64,000 bases of DNA, taken from the NCBI GenBank assembly GCA_003009755.1, contig PXUB01000038.1, forward strand, positions 55,730 to 119,729, written 5' to 3'. The translations under genes and the position numbers were made by a program. Under the pieces are notes generated by a model. The model was not told the origin of the DNA. It saw only the letters and a program-made list of their open reading frames with translations, and ran no database searches. The stretch is from Thermoplasmatales archaeon SW_10_69_26 (lineage in GTDB: Archaea; Thermoplasmatota; SW-10-69-26). Positions 40,148 through 49,159 of this stretch are shown in pieces. Every line of letters starts with the position of its first letter. Positions within the stretch are counted from its first letter, which is position 1.

Positions 40148-42493
40148 CTACGTGTGCTCGTCGGCGCGCGCTCGGATCTGGGCGGCCTCGGGCTCGGCCT
40201 CCGTGGGTGGGCGATCGCCTTGGAAGGCGACCGCTTCGTGGTCCCGGGTCGGGTCGACGACGGTCAAGGACAGCCAGCCATTGGCGACCAGGTCCTCGAG
40301 GTGGTCGTGCTCGGCGAGCACCGCCCGGACGCGGTCGACGGGCGCCTCGACGACCGTGGACAGGCGAAGCGGTTGGTGTTGCAGGCGGCCGTCGACGTCG
40401 ACCAGGGACTCCTTCGGGAGGCCGGTGGCGGCGTCGCCCCCGTTGCCCTGCACCGTGACGACGTTCCCGACCGGGGTTTGGGTCACCTTGGATCCGCTTC
40501 CCCAGGTCGCGTTGTCGACGCTGGCGAAGTAGTAGTGCATGTTGATCCACTCCGTGACGACCCAGGGACCGGTCAAGATCGCCTCGAGAGCGTTGCCCTC
40601 GTCGTCGGCTCGCCAGTCGTAGCTGTGCAGGAACGCTCGACCGTCGAGGTCGAGGCCCGCGGGCACCTCCCGCCGGGCGATCACGAACGCGGCGTTCCCG
40701 GCCAGCCCCCACTCGGGGCGGGTCTGGGACCAGTCGGCGGCCCGGCGACGGGCCTCGTCGGCTGCCTTCGCGGGGTCGTCGGCGCCCCAGCGTTCGGCCG
40801 CGGTGCGCTGGCCGGCCTCGGCGAGGTCGGCGGCGAGCTCGTCGACGATGGCGGCGTGCCGATCGCGCTCGGGGCTCGGGAAGATCGCGACCTCGTCGGT
40901 GGTGGTGGTGTGCTCGGCGGCCAGGAACACCGTGTCCTCGGGGATCTCGATCCCGACCTCGGCCAGCGCCTCGCGCACGGGCTCGCGGTTGCAGATCCGA
41001 GCGAGCAAGCGAGCGTTGGGGCCGCCCGGGTTGCCGGCGCAGGCGCCGCAGTCGAGGCTCGCGTCGAAGGGGTTGTTCGCCGTCTCGCTGGCGTGGCCGA
41101 CGAACACGAAGACGGGCGCGAACGTGTCGATCCCCATCAGGTGGAAGGCGTTGGCCGCGTACTCGATCTGGGCGTCCAGGTCCAAGCCCTCCAGGGACGG
41201 CTCGCAGAACGAGGCCGGGGAGGGCACGCGGTCGGCCAGCCTGTCCAGCAGATCGCGCACGCGGCCGGGGACGAGCGTTCGAGCGCTCAACGCGGCCCCG
41301 TACCCGGCGCCGGTGTGCTCGACGAAGGGGAACGCCGTGGCGGGGTTCTTCTTGAGCGAGGTGACCATCGAGAGCGCCGTGTCGAGGAGGCTGGTCGTCT
41401 CCTCGTAGCGGTCCGCCACGTCGTCGTCGGTGGGGCGCTCCTCGACGGGGTGTTCGGGGGTGAGGATCGGGGGGCAGGCGCCGTGGGATCGCTCCTCGCT
41501 GAAGGCCTCGTACTCGATCGGGACGCCGAAGAAGCCGGCGTACCCGTGCGTCTCGTGGTCGCCGACGTCCTCCAGGTGCCGTCGGAGCACCTCCGAGCGG
41601 GTGTCGATGCAGAAGGCCAGCTGCGTCGTCGGTCGCTCGTCGCCCTCGTCGGCCGCGCGGGCCCGAGCTTGCACGCTCTCGACCAGATCTTCGCGGTAGG
41701 TGCGCTCCCAGGCGGCGAGGAAGGCCTCCTCGACGGGGGCCCGAGCCTCGCTGGGGGCCGAGCGGGTCGGGGGTTCGATCGGGGCGTCCAGGTGGTCGGC
41801 CAAGGCCAGCCGGGCGGCCGCGTACGCGAACAGGTCGATCGGGGCGGCCTCCTGCCAGGGGTCGTCGGCGTTCTGGCGGCGCTTGATCAGCTGCGTCCAG
41901 CCGGGCAGCGCGGCCAGGTGGTGTTCGAGGATCCGACGCCACTCGTCCTCGGGGTAGGGAGCCAGCGCCTGGGCCAGCGCCTCGGTCGGGTGCTCGGGGA
42001 TCGCGAGGTCGCCGTTGTCGGGGATCTGGCCGTCGTGGGGCGCGATCTTTCGGAAGGCGTGGTAGAAGCCGTCCTCGCGGTCCGGCATCGACCAGTTGGC
42101 GCGTCCCTCGTCGAGGAACGCAGACAGCCACTTCGCCATCAACCGATCGACGCGCTCGGCAGCGGGGTGCTCGTGGTCCGTCCCCGCGCGATCGCGGCTA
42201 TCGGCCCGCTCGAGCAGGGCCGCGGGCTCGGCGTCGAACCCGTGGGCGGCCAGCTCCTCGGAGAGCACCTGGTCGTCGATCCGTCCCTCGCGCAGCGCGC
42301 GATCGAAGACGCTGGCCTCGGGGTAGCCGCGGCCGCCGAACAGCTCCTCGGCCTGCCGCACGGCCTCGGGGAAGGGCTCGTGCTCGAACCCGGCCAGCGG
42401 GTTGGCGGTGACGAAGGAGTGCAGCGGCCAGGCCCGAGGGATGCTCTCGGCGGCTCCCTCGACGATATCCCGGAGGTCCTGTTCAGTGGTCAT
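40148..42493 (-). CDS. dabA: DabA, inorganic carbon uptake protein (DUF2309)
   Basis: 781-residue DabA/UPF0753 protein. In known DAB systems it is a carbonic-anhydrase-like zinc protein on the inner membrane face that converts CO2 to bicarbonate, driven by ion flow through DabB. Zinc ligands can be placed: Cys295 and Asp297 in LAFCIDTRSEV, a His in VFVGHASETANNPF and Cys482 in SLDCGACAGNPGG. N-terminal WPLHSFVTANPLAGFEH is a family hallmark. The start overlaps the 3' end of dabB by 11 bases. TAG stop, followed by a decayed gene and a MITE-like element. Confidence 0.93.
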   Translation of the reverse strand: MTTEQDLRDIVEGAAESIPRAWPLHSFVTANPLAGFEHEPFPEAVRQAEELFGGRGYPEASVFDRALREGRIDDQVLSEELAAHGFDAEPAALLERADSRDRAGTDHEHPAAERVDRLMAKWLSAFLDEGRANWSMPDREDGFYHAFRKIAPHDGQIPDNGDLAIPEHPTEALAQALAPYPEDEWRRILEHHLAALPGWTQLIKRRQNADDPWQEAAPIDLFAYAAARLALADHLDAPIEPPTRSAPSEARAPVEEAFLAAWERTYREDLVESVQARARAADEGDERPTTQLAFCIDTRSEVLRRHLEDVGDHETHGYAGFFGVPIEYEAFSEERSHGACPPILTPEHPVEERPTDDDVADRYEETTSLLDTALSMVTSLKKNPATAFPFVEHTGAGYGAALSARTLVPGRVRDLLDRLADRVPSPASFCEPSLEGLDLDAQIEYAANAFHLMGIDTFAPVFVFVGHASETANNPFDASLDCGACAGNPGGPNARLLARICNREPVREALAEVGIEIPEDTVFLAAEHTTTTDEVAIFPSPERDRHAAIVDELAADLAEAGQRTAAERWGADDPAKAADEARRRAADWSQTRPEWGLAGNAAFVIARREVPAGLDLDGRAFLHSYDWRADDEGNALEAILTGPWVVTEWINMHYYFASVDNATWGSGSKVTQTPVGNVVTVQGNGGDAATGLPKESLVDVDGRLQHQPLRLSTVVEAPVDRVRAVLAEHDHLEDLVANGWLSLTVVDPTRDHEAVAFQGDRPPTEAEPEAAQIRARADEHT

Positions 42494-43976
42494 CGTACTC
42501 CTCCCGCGAGGTCAGGACGGTCTCGGGTCGGGGTTGGCCGGCGTTCAACAGCCAGGCGTACAGCCGGCGGCTGCGGCGGTGGACGCCGGTCTCGAGCGCG
42601 ATGTAGGTGGTCAGGAAGGCGGCGGCGAGGGCTCCGTGGAGGAACGTCAGCTCGACCGGGGACGAGCTGGCGGGCACGTCCGCCATCAGTCCACGCACGA
42701 GGCGGTAGGCGCCGGCGTACAGCGCCACGGCGGGCAGCCCGATCAAGGGGAGGGCGCCGTAGCGCCAGGAGTCGCGGAGGTTGGCGCGCCGGGCCACCTG
42801 GCGTGCGGCGTGGACGCCAGTGAGGGCCACCAGGCCCGCCAGGACGAGGCCGCCGTCGAGGTGCAGGCCTTTGCCGGTGAGGACGGCGAAGAGGACGGCG
42901 CTGGCGAGGCCCGTGCCGAGGGCCACGGTGGAGCCGGCCACGCCCAGCGGGGAGACCTCCGCGTCCGCGCCCGGGGACTCGCGGGCGATGCCGGTGCCCG
43001 CGGCCAGGAAGCGGTAGGCCTTGTAGAACCCGTGGAGGACGAGGTGCGTGATGGCGGCGGCGAACAGGCCCAGGCCGGCCTGGAGGACCATGAACCCCAT
43101 CTGGGCCACCGTGGACGATCCCAGGCGGCGTTTGAGGTCGGGCTGGACCGACTTCCAGACCTTCCCGAGCAGGGCGCTGGCGGTGCCGAGCACGGCCAGG
43201 CTGCCGAGCAGGAAGGGTTCGGCCGCGAAGACCGGGGCCGTGCGGGCCAACAGGAGGCCGCCGGCGTTGACGAACCCGGCGTGCATGAGGGCCGAGGCGG
43301 GGGTCGGCGCGGTCATCGAGGACATCAGCCAGCCCTGGAAGGGAGCCAGGGCCGATTGCACGACCGCGCCCAGGGCCAGCGCCGCCCCAGCGGCTAGCCT
43401 GGCCCAGCGCGGGAGCGCGTCGACGCCGGCGAGGATGCCGGTCAGGGTCGTCGAGCCGGCCGCCCACGCGAGGGCGCCGAGCCCGGCGGCGACGAGCAGG
43501 CTCGAGGCGAGGAACGATCGGCGGGCCAGGCGGGCAGCCTCGCGGGCCTGGGGCCACGAGCGGGCGTGGCCGATCAGCTCGGCCATGATCAGCCCCATGC
43601 CGAGCCAGGCGGCCGCGAACACGGCAACGTGGTCGGCGGCCACGAGCAAGCCGACGGTCGCGGCGAAGGCGCTCACGCCGACGAAGAACCGGCCGCGGCC
43701 CTCGTTGCCGGCCATGTACCGCAGCGAGTACGTGTGCACGATGCCCGTGAAGAAAGCGACCACGGCCCACATCGTGACGGTCAGGCCGTCGATGTGGAGC
43801 AGCCCGGCCACGTCCACGGCGCCGACGCCGGCGACGAAGGCCCAGATGGCGGCCAGGCTGGCCAGCCAAAGCACCCAGGAGGCGGCGGTGAGCGTTCGAG
43901 CAAACCCGTCGCGAGGGCCCCCTGTGAGGCGATCGGGGTCGCCGGAGGGACCGCGCTCGCGTTCGTCCGCGTGCAT
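42483..43976 (-). CDS. dabB: DabB, NuoL-like ion-translocating membrane subunit
   Basis: 497-residue polytopic protein of the proton-conducting NuoL/MrpA family, about 14 membrane segments. Features of the ion channel include FFTGIVHTYSLRYM, the lysine-bearing GKVWKSVQPDLKRRLGSS, HAGFVNAGGLLLAR and THLVLHGFYKAYRFL. Immediately upstream of and overlapping dabA, the arrangement of two-gene DAB inorganic-carbon accumulation systems, where it supplies the ion gradient coupling. ATG 43976. Promoter region 43977-44131 carries two palindromes described separately. Confidence 0.92.
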   Translation of the reverse strand: MHADERERGPSGDPDRLTGGPRDGFARTLTAASWVLWLASLAAIWAFVAGVGAVDVAGLLHIDGLTVTMWAVVAFFTGIVHTYSLRYMAGNEGRGRFFVGVSAFAATVGLLVAADHVAVFAAAWLGMGLIMAELIGHARSWPQAREAARLARRSFLASSLLVAAGLGALAWAAGSTTLTGILAGVDALPRWARLAAGAALALGAVVQSALAPFQGWLMSSMTAPTPASALMHAGFVNAGGLLLARTAPVFAAEPFLLGSLAVLGTASALLGKVWKSVQPDLKRRLGSSTVAQMGFMVLQAGLGLFAAAITHLVLHGFYKAYRFLAAGTGIARESPGADAEVSPLGVAGSTVALGTGLASAVLFAVLTGKGLHLDGGLVLAGLVALTGVHAARQVARRANLRDSWRYGALPLIGLPAVALYAGAYRLVRGLMADVPASSSPVELTFLHGALAAAFLTTYIALETGVHRRSRRLYAWLLNAGQPRPETVLTSREEYDDH

Positions 43977-44028
43977 CGTTGGGGGTCTCCAGGCGGAGCT
44001 GGGGTCTCCTTGCTCTGCCTACGTTTCA

Positions 44029-44074
44029 CGAACGCTCCGTTCACTAAAGGGTTTCCATCGAACGCTCTGTTCGA
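44029..44074 (-). promoter_or_regulatory. Two palindromic operators flanking the dabB promoter box
   Basis: Two sites of the form CGAAC-N5-GTTCG: 44029-44043 (CGAACGCTCCGTTCA on the plus strand, one mismatch) and 44058-44074 (TCGAAC GCTCT GTTCGA, perfect). Centres are 30 bp apart, three helical turns. On the minus strand a TATA-like CCCTTTAG lies between them. This is the layout of a regulated promoter with a dimeric repressor or activator. Confidence 0.6.
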
Positions 44075-44131
44075 AATCTTGCCGTTACGTGCACGTGGTG
44101 TTCTCTACCATGGGCCGGTCCCGCGGGGACC

Positions 44132-44596
44132 TCACTCCCGTGCGAAGTCGCTGAAGGGGGTCGTCCGGTAGCTGCGGACCAGCACCTCGTCGGCCACGGT
44201 CAGGCCCATGTCGATCAGCTCCTGCGCGATCGGGGTGATGTCGCTGTCGGACTCGCCGACGGCCGTGACGAGGAGGTTCTTCTCGCCCGTGACGAGCTCC
44301 TGCACGGAGACGACGCCGTCGATCTCCAGGATCGCGGGCACGAGGTCGCCTCGTTCGGCGATCGAGGCCGTGCAGTACAGGAGCATGCGGAGCGGGTAGC
44401 CGGCGGTCTCGTAGTCGACCTCGGCGCTGTAGCCCTTGATCGCGCCCTCGTCCTCGAGGCGCTGGATCCGCTTGCGGACGGTGCTGTCCGAGGTCCCCGC
44501 CCGGTCGGCGATCTCGCTCGACGAGGTGTTGCGGGCGTCAGCCTGCAGGGCGTGCAGGATCGCGCGGTCGACCTCGTCGACGTCGGCGTCGGCCAT
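44132..44596 (-). CDS. Lrp/AsnC-family transcription regulator
   Basis: 154-residue regulator. N-terminal helix-turn-helix (DEVDRAILHALQADARNTSS, EIADRAGTSDSTVRKRIQRL) and a C-terminal RAM/ligand-binding domain (VVSVQELVTGEKNLLVTAVG). Family members sense amino acids or act as global regulators. ATG 44596 gives the canonical N-terminus. It lies upstream of dabB on the same strand, 155 bases away, and could control it, although paired palindromes with 5-bp spacing are not the usual Lrp site. Confidence 0.88.
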   Translation of the reverse strand: MADADVDEVDRAILHALQADARNTSSSEIADRAGTSDSTVRKRIQRLEDEGAIKGYSAEVDYETAGYPLRMLLYCTASIAERGDLVPAILEIDGVVSVQELVTGEKNLLVTAVGESDSDITPIAQELIDMGLTVADEVLVRSYRTTPFSDFARE

Positions 44597-44638
44597 ACCC
44601 GGGACTGGCTCTCCGGGCACAAAGGCTTGTCCTTGGCG

Positions 44639-45211
44639 TCACTCGGTCAGCTCGTCGCGGACCTCGCGCATCGCTCGCGCATAGACGGTGAGCTGCTCGG
44701 CCAGCTGATCGAACCGGCTCTCCCAGGTGTCCGGGTCGGCTGGGCCTTCGTCGGTGAACATGTCGGCCGGGTGCGGGACGTTGACGGCGCGAGGCACGGT
44801 CTGGCTGTTCAGGCCGCCGTTGACGACGAGGCGCAGCTGCTCCTCGCAGCGAACCCCGCCCACCGAGCCGCCGACGGTGACGAGCCCGAAGGCCTTGTGC
44901 GCCCACGGCTCCCAGATGTGGTCGATGACGTTCTTCAGCGCGCCCGGGTAGCCGTGGTTGTACTCCGGAGTCACGATCGCGAACCCGTCGGCCGCCTCGA
45001 CCGTCTCCACGAAGGAGCGCTCGGTCTCGCCCAGCATGTCCTTCTTCGGCAACCGCATCTCGAGGTCCCCCAGGCCCAGTTCGCCCGGGTTCACGAGCGT
45101 CGATGTGATCTCCTCGTGGGCCCGGAAGCGTTCGAGGGTGTAGTCCGCGACCACGGCTGTCTCGTTGCCCTCGCGCAGCGTGCCCTGGATGACGGGGAGG
45201 CGGACGGTCAT
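44639..45211 (-). CDS. NADPH-dependent FMN reductase-like flavoprotein
   Basis: 190-residue flavodoxin-fold protein. VIQGTLREGNETAVVADY forms the phosphate-binding loop, and TPEYNHGYPGALKNVIDHI is the family signature that contacts the flavin ring; KAFGLVTVGGSVGGVRCEEQ follows. Such enzymes reduce FMN, quinones or azo compounds with NAD(P)H. ATG 45211. Separated by about 40 bases from the Lrp gene downstream. Confidence 0.88.
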   Translation of the reverse strand: MTVRLPVIQGTLREGNETAVVADYTLERFRAHEEITSTLVNPGELGLGDLEMRLPKKDMLGETERSFVETVEAADGFAIVTPEYNHGYPGALKNVIDHIWEPWAHKAFGLVTVGGSVGGVRCEEQLRLVVNGGLNSQTVPRAVNVPHPADMFTDEGPADPDTWESRFDQLAEQLTVYARAMREVRDELTE

Positions 45212-45443
45212 CGAGATCGCGAGCGCCCTCGGCCGGGAAAGGGTTGGGTTCGACGGTAGGTTCCCTGAAAGCAGCCCCCGAACGGCGAACCCCTCCTGCC
45301 GGGCTGGTCCACCAGATCGAGCACCCCTCCCGTCTCAGCTCCTCGGTGACGTTGGGTCCGACCTCGCCGGCCCCAGCCACCACGACGTGCACGGCCGGAG
45401 GCGACGGGTCCAAAGCTTCAACCGGTCGGCGGACGGGCCGCCG

Positions 45444-46109
45444 TCACCAGGGCTCGGCCATGAACGGGGCTGTCGTCTCGCTCGTGGCGCCGTCGAGCGA
45501 GAACACCGTCGCCAGATCGCCGGCCTCGATCCGTGTCTTGCCGCGGGGGATGACCACGTCGCCGTCGCGTTCGAGGGCGACGACGATCGTCTCGTCGTCG
45601 AACAGGCCCTTGCGGCCCGCCTCGTCGAGAGTGAGGCCCGCGATCTCGGACTCCTGGTCGACGGTGATCTCGAAGATCTCGGCTCCTTTGCCGACCTCCA
45701 TGAAGTCCTGGATCGCCGGCCGCTGGACGGCGCGGTACAGGTACTCGCCGGTCAGACCGTGCGGGCTCTCGACGACGTTCACGCTCAACTGGCGGTACAG
45801 GCGGCTGTTGGCTTCGTCGTTCACCGAGCTGACGAGGGATGGGACGCCGAACTCGCGCCCGTGCATCATGACGAGCAGGTTGGTGGCGTCCTCGTCGGTC
45901 GTCGCGATCATGGCGTCGGCGTCCTCGATGTCGGCCTCGACCAGCGCCTCGACGGAGGCCCCGTCGTCGTGGATGGCGAGGCAGTCGAAGTCGGTGCTGG
46001 CCTCCTGGGCTCGCTGCTGGTTCTGCTCGATGACGACGACCTCGTGGCCCTCGTTCGTCGCCATCTCGAGGACGCGGCGCCCGGTGCGGCCGGCCCCGAC
46101 GACGATCAT
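45444..46109 (-). CDS. trkA: TrkA-type potassium uptake regulator
   Basis: 221-residue RCK protein. An N-terminal Rossmann domain (MIVVGAGRTGRRVLEMA, VVVIEQNQQRAQEA, MIATTDEDATNLLVMM) binds NAD(H)/ATP and a C-terminal TrkA-C domain follows (EITVDQESEIAGLTL). It gates the TrkH channel, whose gene ends 46 bases upstream. ATG 46109 is preferred to GTG 46115 because the nucleotide-binding strand starts there. Potassium uptake suits a salt-in lifestyle. Confidence 0.9.
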   Translation of the reverse strand: MIVVGAGRTGRRVLEMATNEGHEVVVIEQNQQRAQEASTDFDCLAIHDDGASVEALVEADIEDADAMIATTDEDATNLLVMMHGREFGVPSLVSSVNDEANSRLYRQLSVNVVESPHGLTGEYLYRAVQRPAIQDFMEVGKGAEIFEITVDQESEIAGLTLDEAGRKGLFDDETIVVALERDGDVVIPRGKTRIEAGDLATVFSLDGATSETTAPFMAEPW

Positions 46110-46154
46110 GAACACAGCCGGGCATACCGGCCTCGGCCTAAAGCCATCGGGCCC

Positions 46155-47789
46155 TCATCGGAACTTCATCCCGAAGCTGACCGCGCGGATGAGAGCCAGC
46201 ACGGGGAAGATCTCCAGCCGGCCCAGCCACATGAGGAACACGAAACTGGTCTTCGCGGTCGTGTTCATCGCCGGTCCGGTCAACCCGGCGGAGAGACCGA
46301 CGGTGCCTTGCGCGGAGGCGACCTCGAAGGCGACGTCCTTGAGCGCCAGCCCCGGCTCGACGCCGAGGTACAGCAACGTCCCCAAGGCGAAGAACAGGCC
46401 GTAGGCGATGGCCAACAGCCCGGCCTCGCCGAACTCCTTGCCGGCCTCGTCGGCGTCGAGGGTGCGCTTGGTGGTGCGGACGGTCTGGATCGCGTTCTCG
46501 GGCAGGAAGGCCCCGTGGATCTTCCAGCGAAGCGCCTTGGCCAACAGGTAGCCGCGGATCAGCTTGATGCCGCCGGTCGTCGACCCGGCCGAGCCCTGGA
46601 TGTTCATGCCGAAGAGGACCAGCAGCATGATGGGGGCCGCCGACCAGATGCCGATGTCGGTCGTCTGCCACCCGGTCCCGGTCAGGCCGCTGATCCACTG
46701 GAAGGCGCCCTCCCGGACCGCGGGCGATCGCGCGATCTCCCGGAGGCCGGCCAGGCTCGTCCAGGCCACCTCCGGGAACGGGAAGGTGACCTGGGAGAGC
46801 AGGTACACCAGTGCCGGCCCCCCGAGCACGATCAAGACGAACATCGTGCGGACCTGGGGGTCCTGCGTGAACACGCGAGGATCGCGGTCGTTGAACGCCA
46901 AGTAGTACAAAGGCAAGGCGATGGCGCCGAGGATCATCGGCAGCATGTGGACGAGCTCCAGCGCGTAGCTCCCGTAGCCGGCGATCGAGTCGTCGAGCAC
47001 GCTGAATCCGCCGGTGGCCTGGCCGGTCATCGCGTGGTTGACGGCGTCGAAGATCGTGTTGGCGAGACCGTAGTCCGGCTGGAGGACGAACAGCGCGCTG
47101 GCCAGGTAGGCGGCCACGAGGGCGGTCAGGGCGGCGTAGACGACGGCGATCGAGCGTGCGGTCGCCACGATCGACGGGCGCACGCGCTGCTGGCGGGCCT
47201 CGGACTTGTACAAGGAGTAGCTGCCGGCGCCGCCGCCCTGCCGCAAGACCGCCAACGCGAGCACGACGACGCCGGCCCCGCCGATCCACTGCGTGAGCGA
47301 CCGGTACAGCAGAAGCGAGTGCGACAGCGAGGGCTCGTGGACGGTCATCGTGAGCCCGGTCGTGGTGTACCCGCTCATCGCCTCGAACACGGCGTTCAGC
47401 GGGTCCCGGAAGTAGTAGAGGCTGGAGACGTAGTCGGCGCTGGCGGGAACATGCGAGGCGACGATCTGGCTGGGCGTCCACCAGGCCGCTAGAAGATAGG
47501 GCAAGGCGCCGAAGAGGGCCACGGAGAGCCAGCCGGCGCCGGCCGTCACCATGGCGTGACGCAGCTTGGGTTCGCCCGCGCCCTGGAACCCACGGTACAA
47601 CAGGTACCCGGACGCGACCGTGATGCCGGACGAAGCCAGGAAGGACAGCCCCGAGTACAGCTCGCCGTAGACCGCCGCGACGAGGGCTGGGATCACCATC
47701 AACGCCCCGATGAGGAACAGCAATCCTCCGACGTCGCGGAGGACGATGCCGAGGCTTCGGGGGACCTGTTCGTGCGCGGCCCGAGGCAC
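46155..47789 (-). CDS. trkH: TrkH-type potassium transporter
   Basis: 544-residue K+ channel-like transporter with four pore repeats. Selectivity filters are recognisable in EAMSGYTTTGLTMT, HAMTGQATGGFSVL, NIQGSAGSTTGGIKLI and ASAQGTVGLSAGL. GTG 47789 is chosen since upstream codons are Pro/Arg-rich noise and a TATA-like GCCCTTTTCCG lies about 30 bases upstream. Forms the uptake system with TrkA just downstream. Confidence 0.92.
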   Translation of the reverse strand: MPRAAHEQVPRSLGIVLRDVGGLLFLIGALMVIPALVAAVYGELYSGLSFLASSGITVASGYLLYRGFQGAGEPKLRHAMVTAGAGWLSVALFGALPYLLAAWWTPSQIVASHVPASADYVSSLYYFRDPLNAVFEAMSGYTTTGLTMTVHEPSLSHSLLLYRSLTQWIGGAGVVVLALAVLRQGGGAGSYSLYKSEARQQRVRPSIVATARSIAVVYAALTALVAAYLASALFVLQPDYGLANTIFDAVNHAMTGQATGGFSVLDDSIAGYGSYALELVHMLPMILGAIALPLYYLAFNDRDPRVFTQDPQVRTMFVLIVLGGPALVYLLSQVTFPFPEVAWTSLAGLREIARSPAVREGAFQWISGLTGTGWQTTDIGIWSAAPIMLLVLFGMNIQGSAGSTTGGIKLIRGYLLAKALRWKIHGAFLPENAIQTVRTTKRTLDADEAGKEFGEAGLLAIAYGLFFALGTLLYLGVEPGLALKDVAFEVASAQGTVGLSAGLTGPAMNTTAKTSFVFLMWLGRLEIFPVLALIRAVSFGMKFR

Positions 47790-47956
47790 GGGGTCAGCAC
47801 CCGTCCGCCACGGAAAAGGGCTTCGCGGGCCGGGAACGCCGCCCGCGGCTAGTCTTGATACGTTCTCACGCGGTTCGTCGGGTCGTGGGCGCTCTCGAGG
47901 CCGGAGGGCGGTTGGCTTGCCACCGTTGCGGGCCTTACCGATCTCCGAGAGCGGCC

Positions 47957-48517
47957 TCAGCGCCGGCCAAGGCGTATCGCCAAGGCCACCCACAGCGCCG
48001 CCAGGACGCCGGCGACGCCCGGCGTCGGCACGGCCACGGCCTCGGGCGGGCCCTCGTCCTCGCTCGCGCCGGCCGGCGAGGCCTCGATCACGAAGGTTCC
48101 CCGCTCGCCCAGGTCACCGTGGCCCGGCTGCCCGCAGTGGAACCCGTACGTGGCGGGTGGCACGTCCTCGATCGTCGTGAAGTTGAACGTGACGCTGTCG
48201 CCGGGCTCGATCGGGTCGTCCACCGAGTAGTTGGCCAGCGGCGTGCCGGGCTCGAAGGAGAGGTTGTGGGCGACCTCGCCGCCGTTCTCGACGGTGAGCT
48301 CGATCGGGTGGACCCCCTGGAAGCGCACCTCGGCGGCGTCGTCCACGATGTTGCCCTCGGTGCCGGGCCCGCCGGTGACGCGGATGCAGGAGGCCCGGTC
48401 GTCGGGGCAACCCTCGCCCTCGAGGAAGGTGAACGTCAGCTCGGCCGCGTGCGCCGCCGCTGGGGACGCGAGGACGACCAAGACGAGGATCGCGGCGGCA
48501 AGCGTGCCCCTGCTCAC
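47957..48517 (-). CDS. Secreted cupredoxin with C-terminal sorting-like tail
   Basis: 186-residue exported protein. Signal peptide AAAILVLVVLASPAAAHA; cupredoxin fold with copper ligands His in GGEVAHNLSF and Cys, His in TYGFHCGQPGHGDLGERG. The usual axial Met after the loop is absent (GDLGERG), which would alter copper geometry. Two extra cysteines (GCPDDRASC) probably form a disulfide. The C-terminus PTPGVAGVLAAL then a hydrophobic stretch and RLGRR resembles archaeal PGF-CTERM anchors. GTG start. Possibly an electron carrier on the cell surface; no oxidase genes nearby. Confidence 0.8.
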   Translation of the reverse strand: MSRGTLAAAILVLVVLASPAAAHAAELTFTFLEGEGCPDDRASCIRVTGGPGTEGNIVDDAAEVRFQGVHPIELTVENGGEVAHNLSFEPGTPLANYSVDDPIEPGDSVTFNFTTIEDVPPATYGFHCGQPGHGDLGERGTFVIEASPAGASEDEGPPEAVAVPTPGVAGVLAALWVALAIRLGRR

Positions 48518-49159
48518 GGGCCGTCATGGCGCCCGGGCGAAAAGAACGTTGCGGGGCCTCCCGGCCCGGCTGTCTCGTTAAGCAGGGGCCGCGAAGGACA
48601 CGAAGGATCGCCAAGGCCACGACGGGCCTGTGACTCGCCGCCGGGCGGCGTTGTCACGGCAGCTGCTCGCCTTTGTGCCCTGGCGTCCCGTCGCGTCCTT
48701 GGTGGTCCCCCCCCCCGTTTCTTGTCCTTACAGCCCCGCCCACCGGAACCCCAACGTATTTGTACGGGATAGAGCCCGCTGTCTCGTAGACGATAATTGC
48801 TGCGGGGAGTCCCCCGGTTGGACGCCCTGCCGCCCCTCCTCGCCGATCTCGATCCAACCAGCCCTGGCTGTCGCTCGGGGACAGCTTCACCTGCGCGGTC
48901 GACAGGAAGCGCGCAGAGACGCAGGGAAGCAGCGGAGCAGAGAGAAGCGCGGACGGCCGGCAACCGATCCCACCCGAAGACCGAACCGCGCCCCAGACCG
49001 AGGGACGAGGGGCCCATCGCGCCCGGCCCCCGGGGCCTCTTTCGCGACCGGTTTCCGTTTCCGGGGGTCGGTCGGCGTCGAGGCCCCTCGAGGAAGGAAA
49101 AGGGTCGATGATGTTCGCCCGGGAGGCTATCCCTGCCCAGCCCCACTGACCGATCCACG
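48518..49159. other. 642-base gap without a supported gene
   Basis: I see no convincing gene on either strand. It holds a C10 run (48708-48717), an AT-richer patch with promoter-like AACGTATTTGTACGG near 48752-48766, and a purine-rich repeat of GCAGAGA/GCGCGGA type near 48905-48955. GGAAAAGGG near 49095 may be the promoter of the 49160 gene. Confidence 0.4.

Noticed and set aside
44132-44596. Assigning the dabB palindromes firmly to the Lrp-type regulator.
   Set aside because: Site length and 5-bp spacing are not typical of Lrp/AsnC proteins and no direct evidence exists.
48708-48717. C10 run as a phase-variation switch.
   Set aside because: It is not within any supported gene or promoter and may be an assembly artefact.
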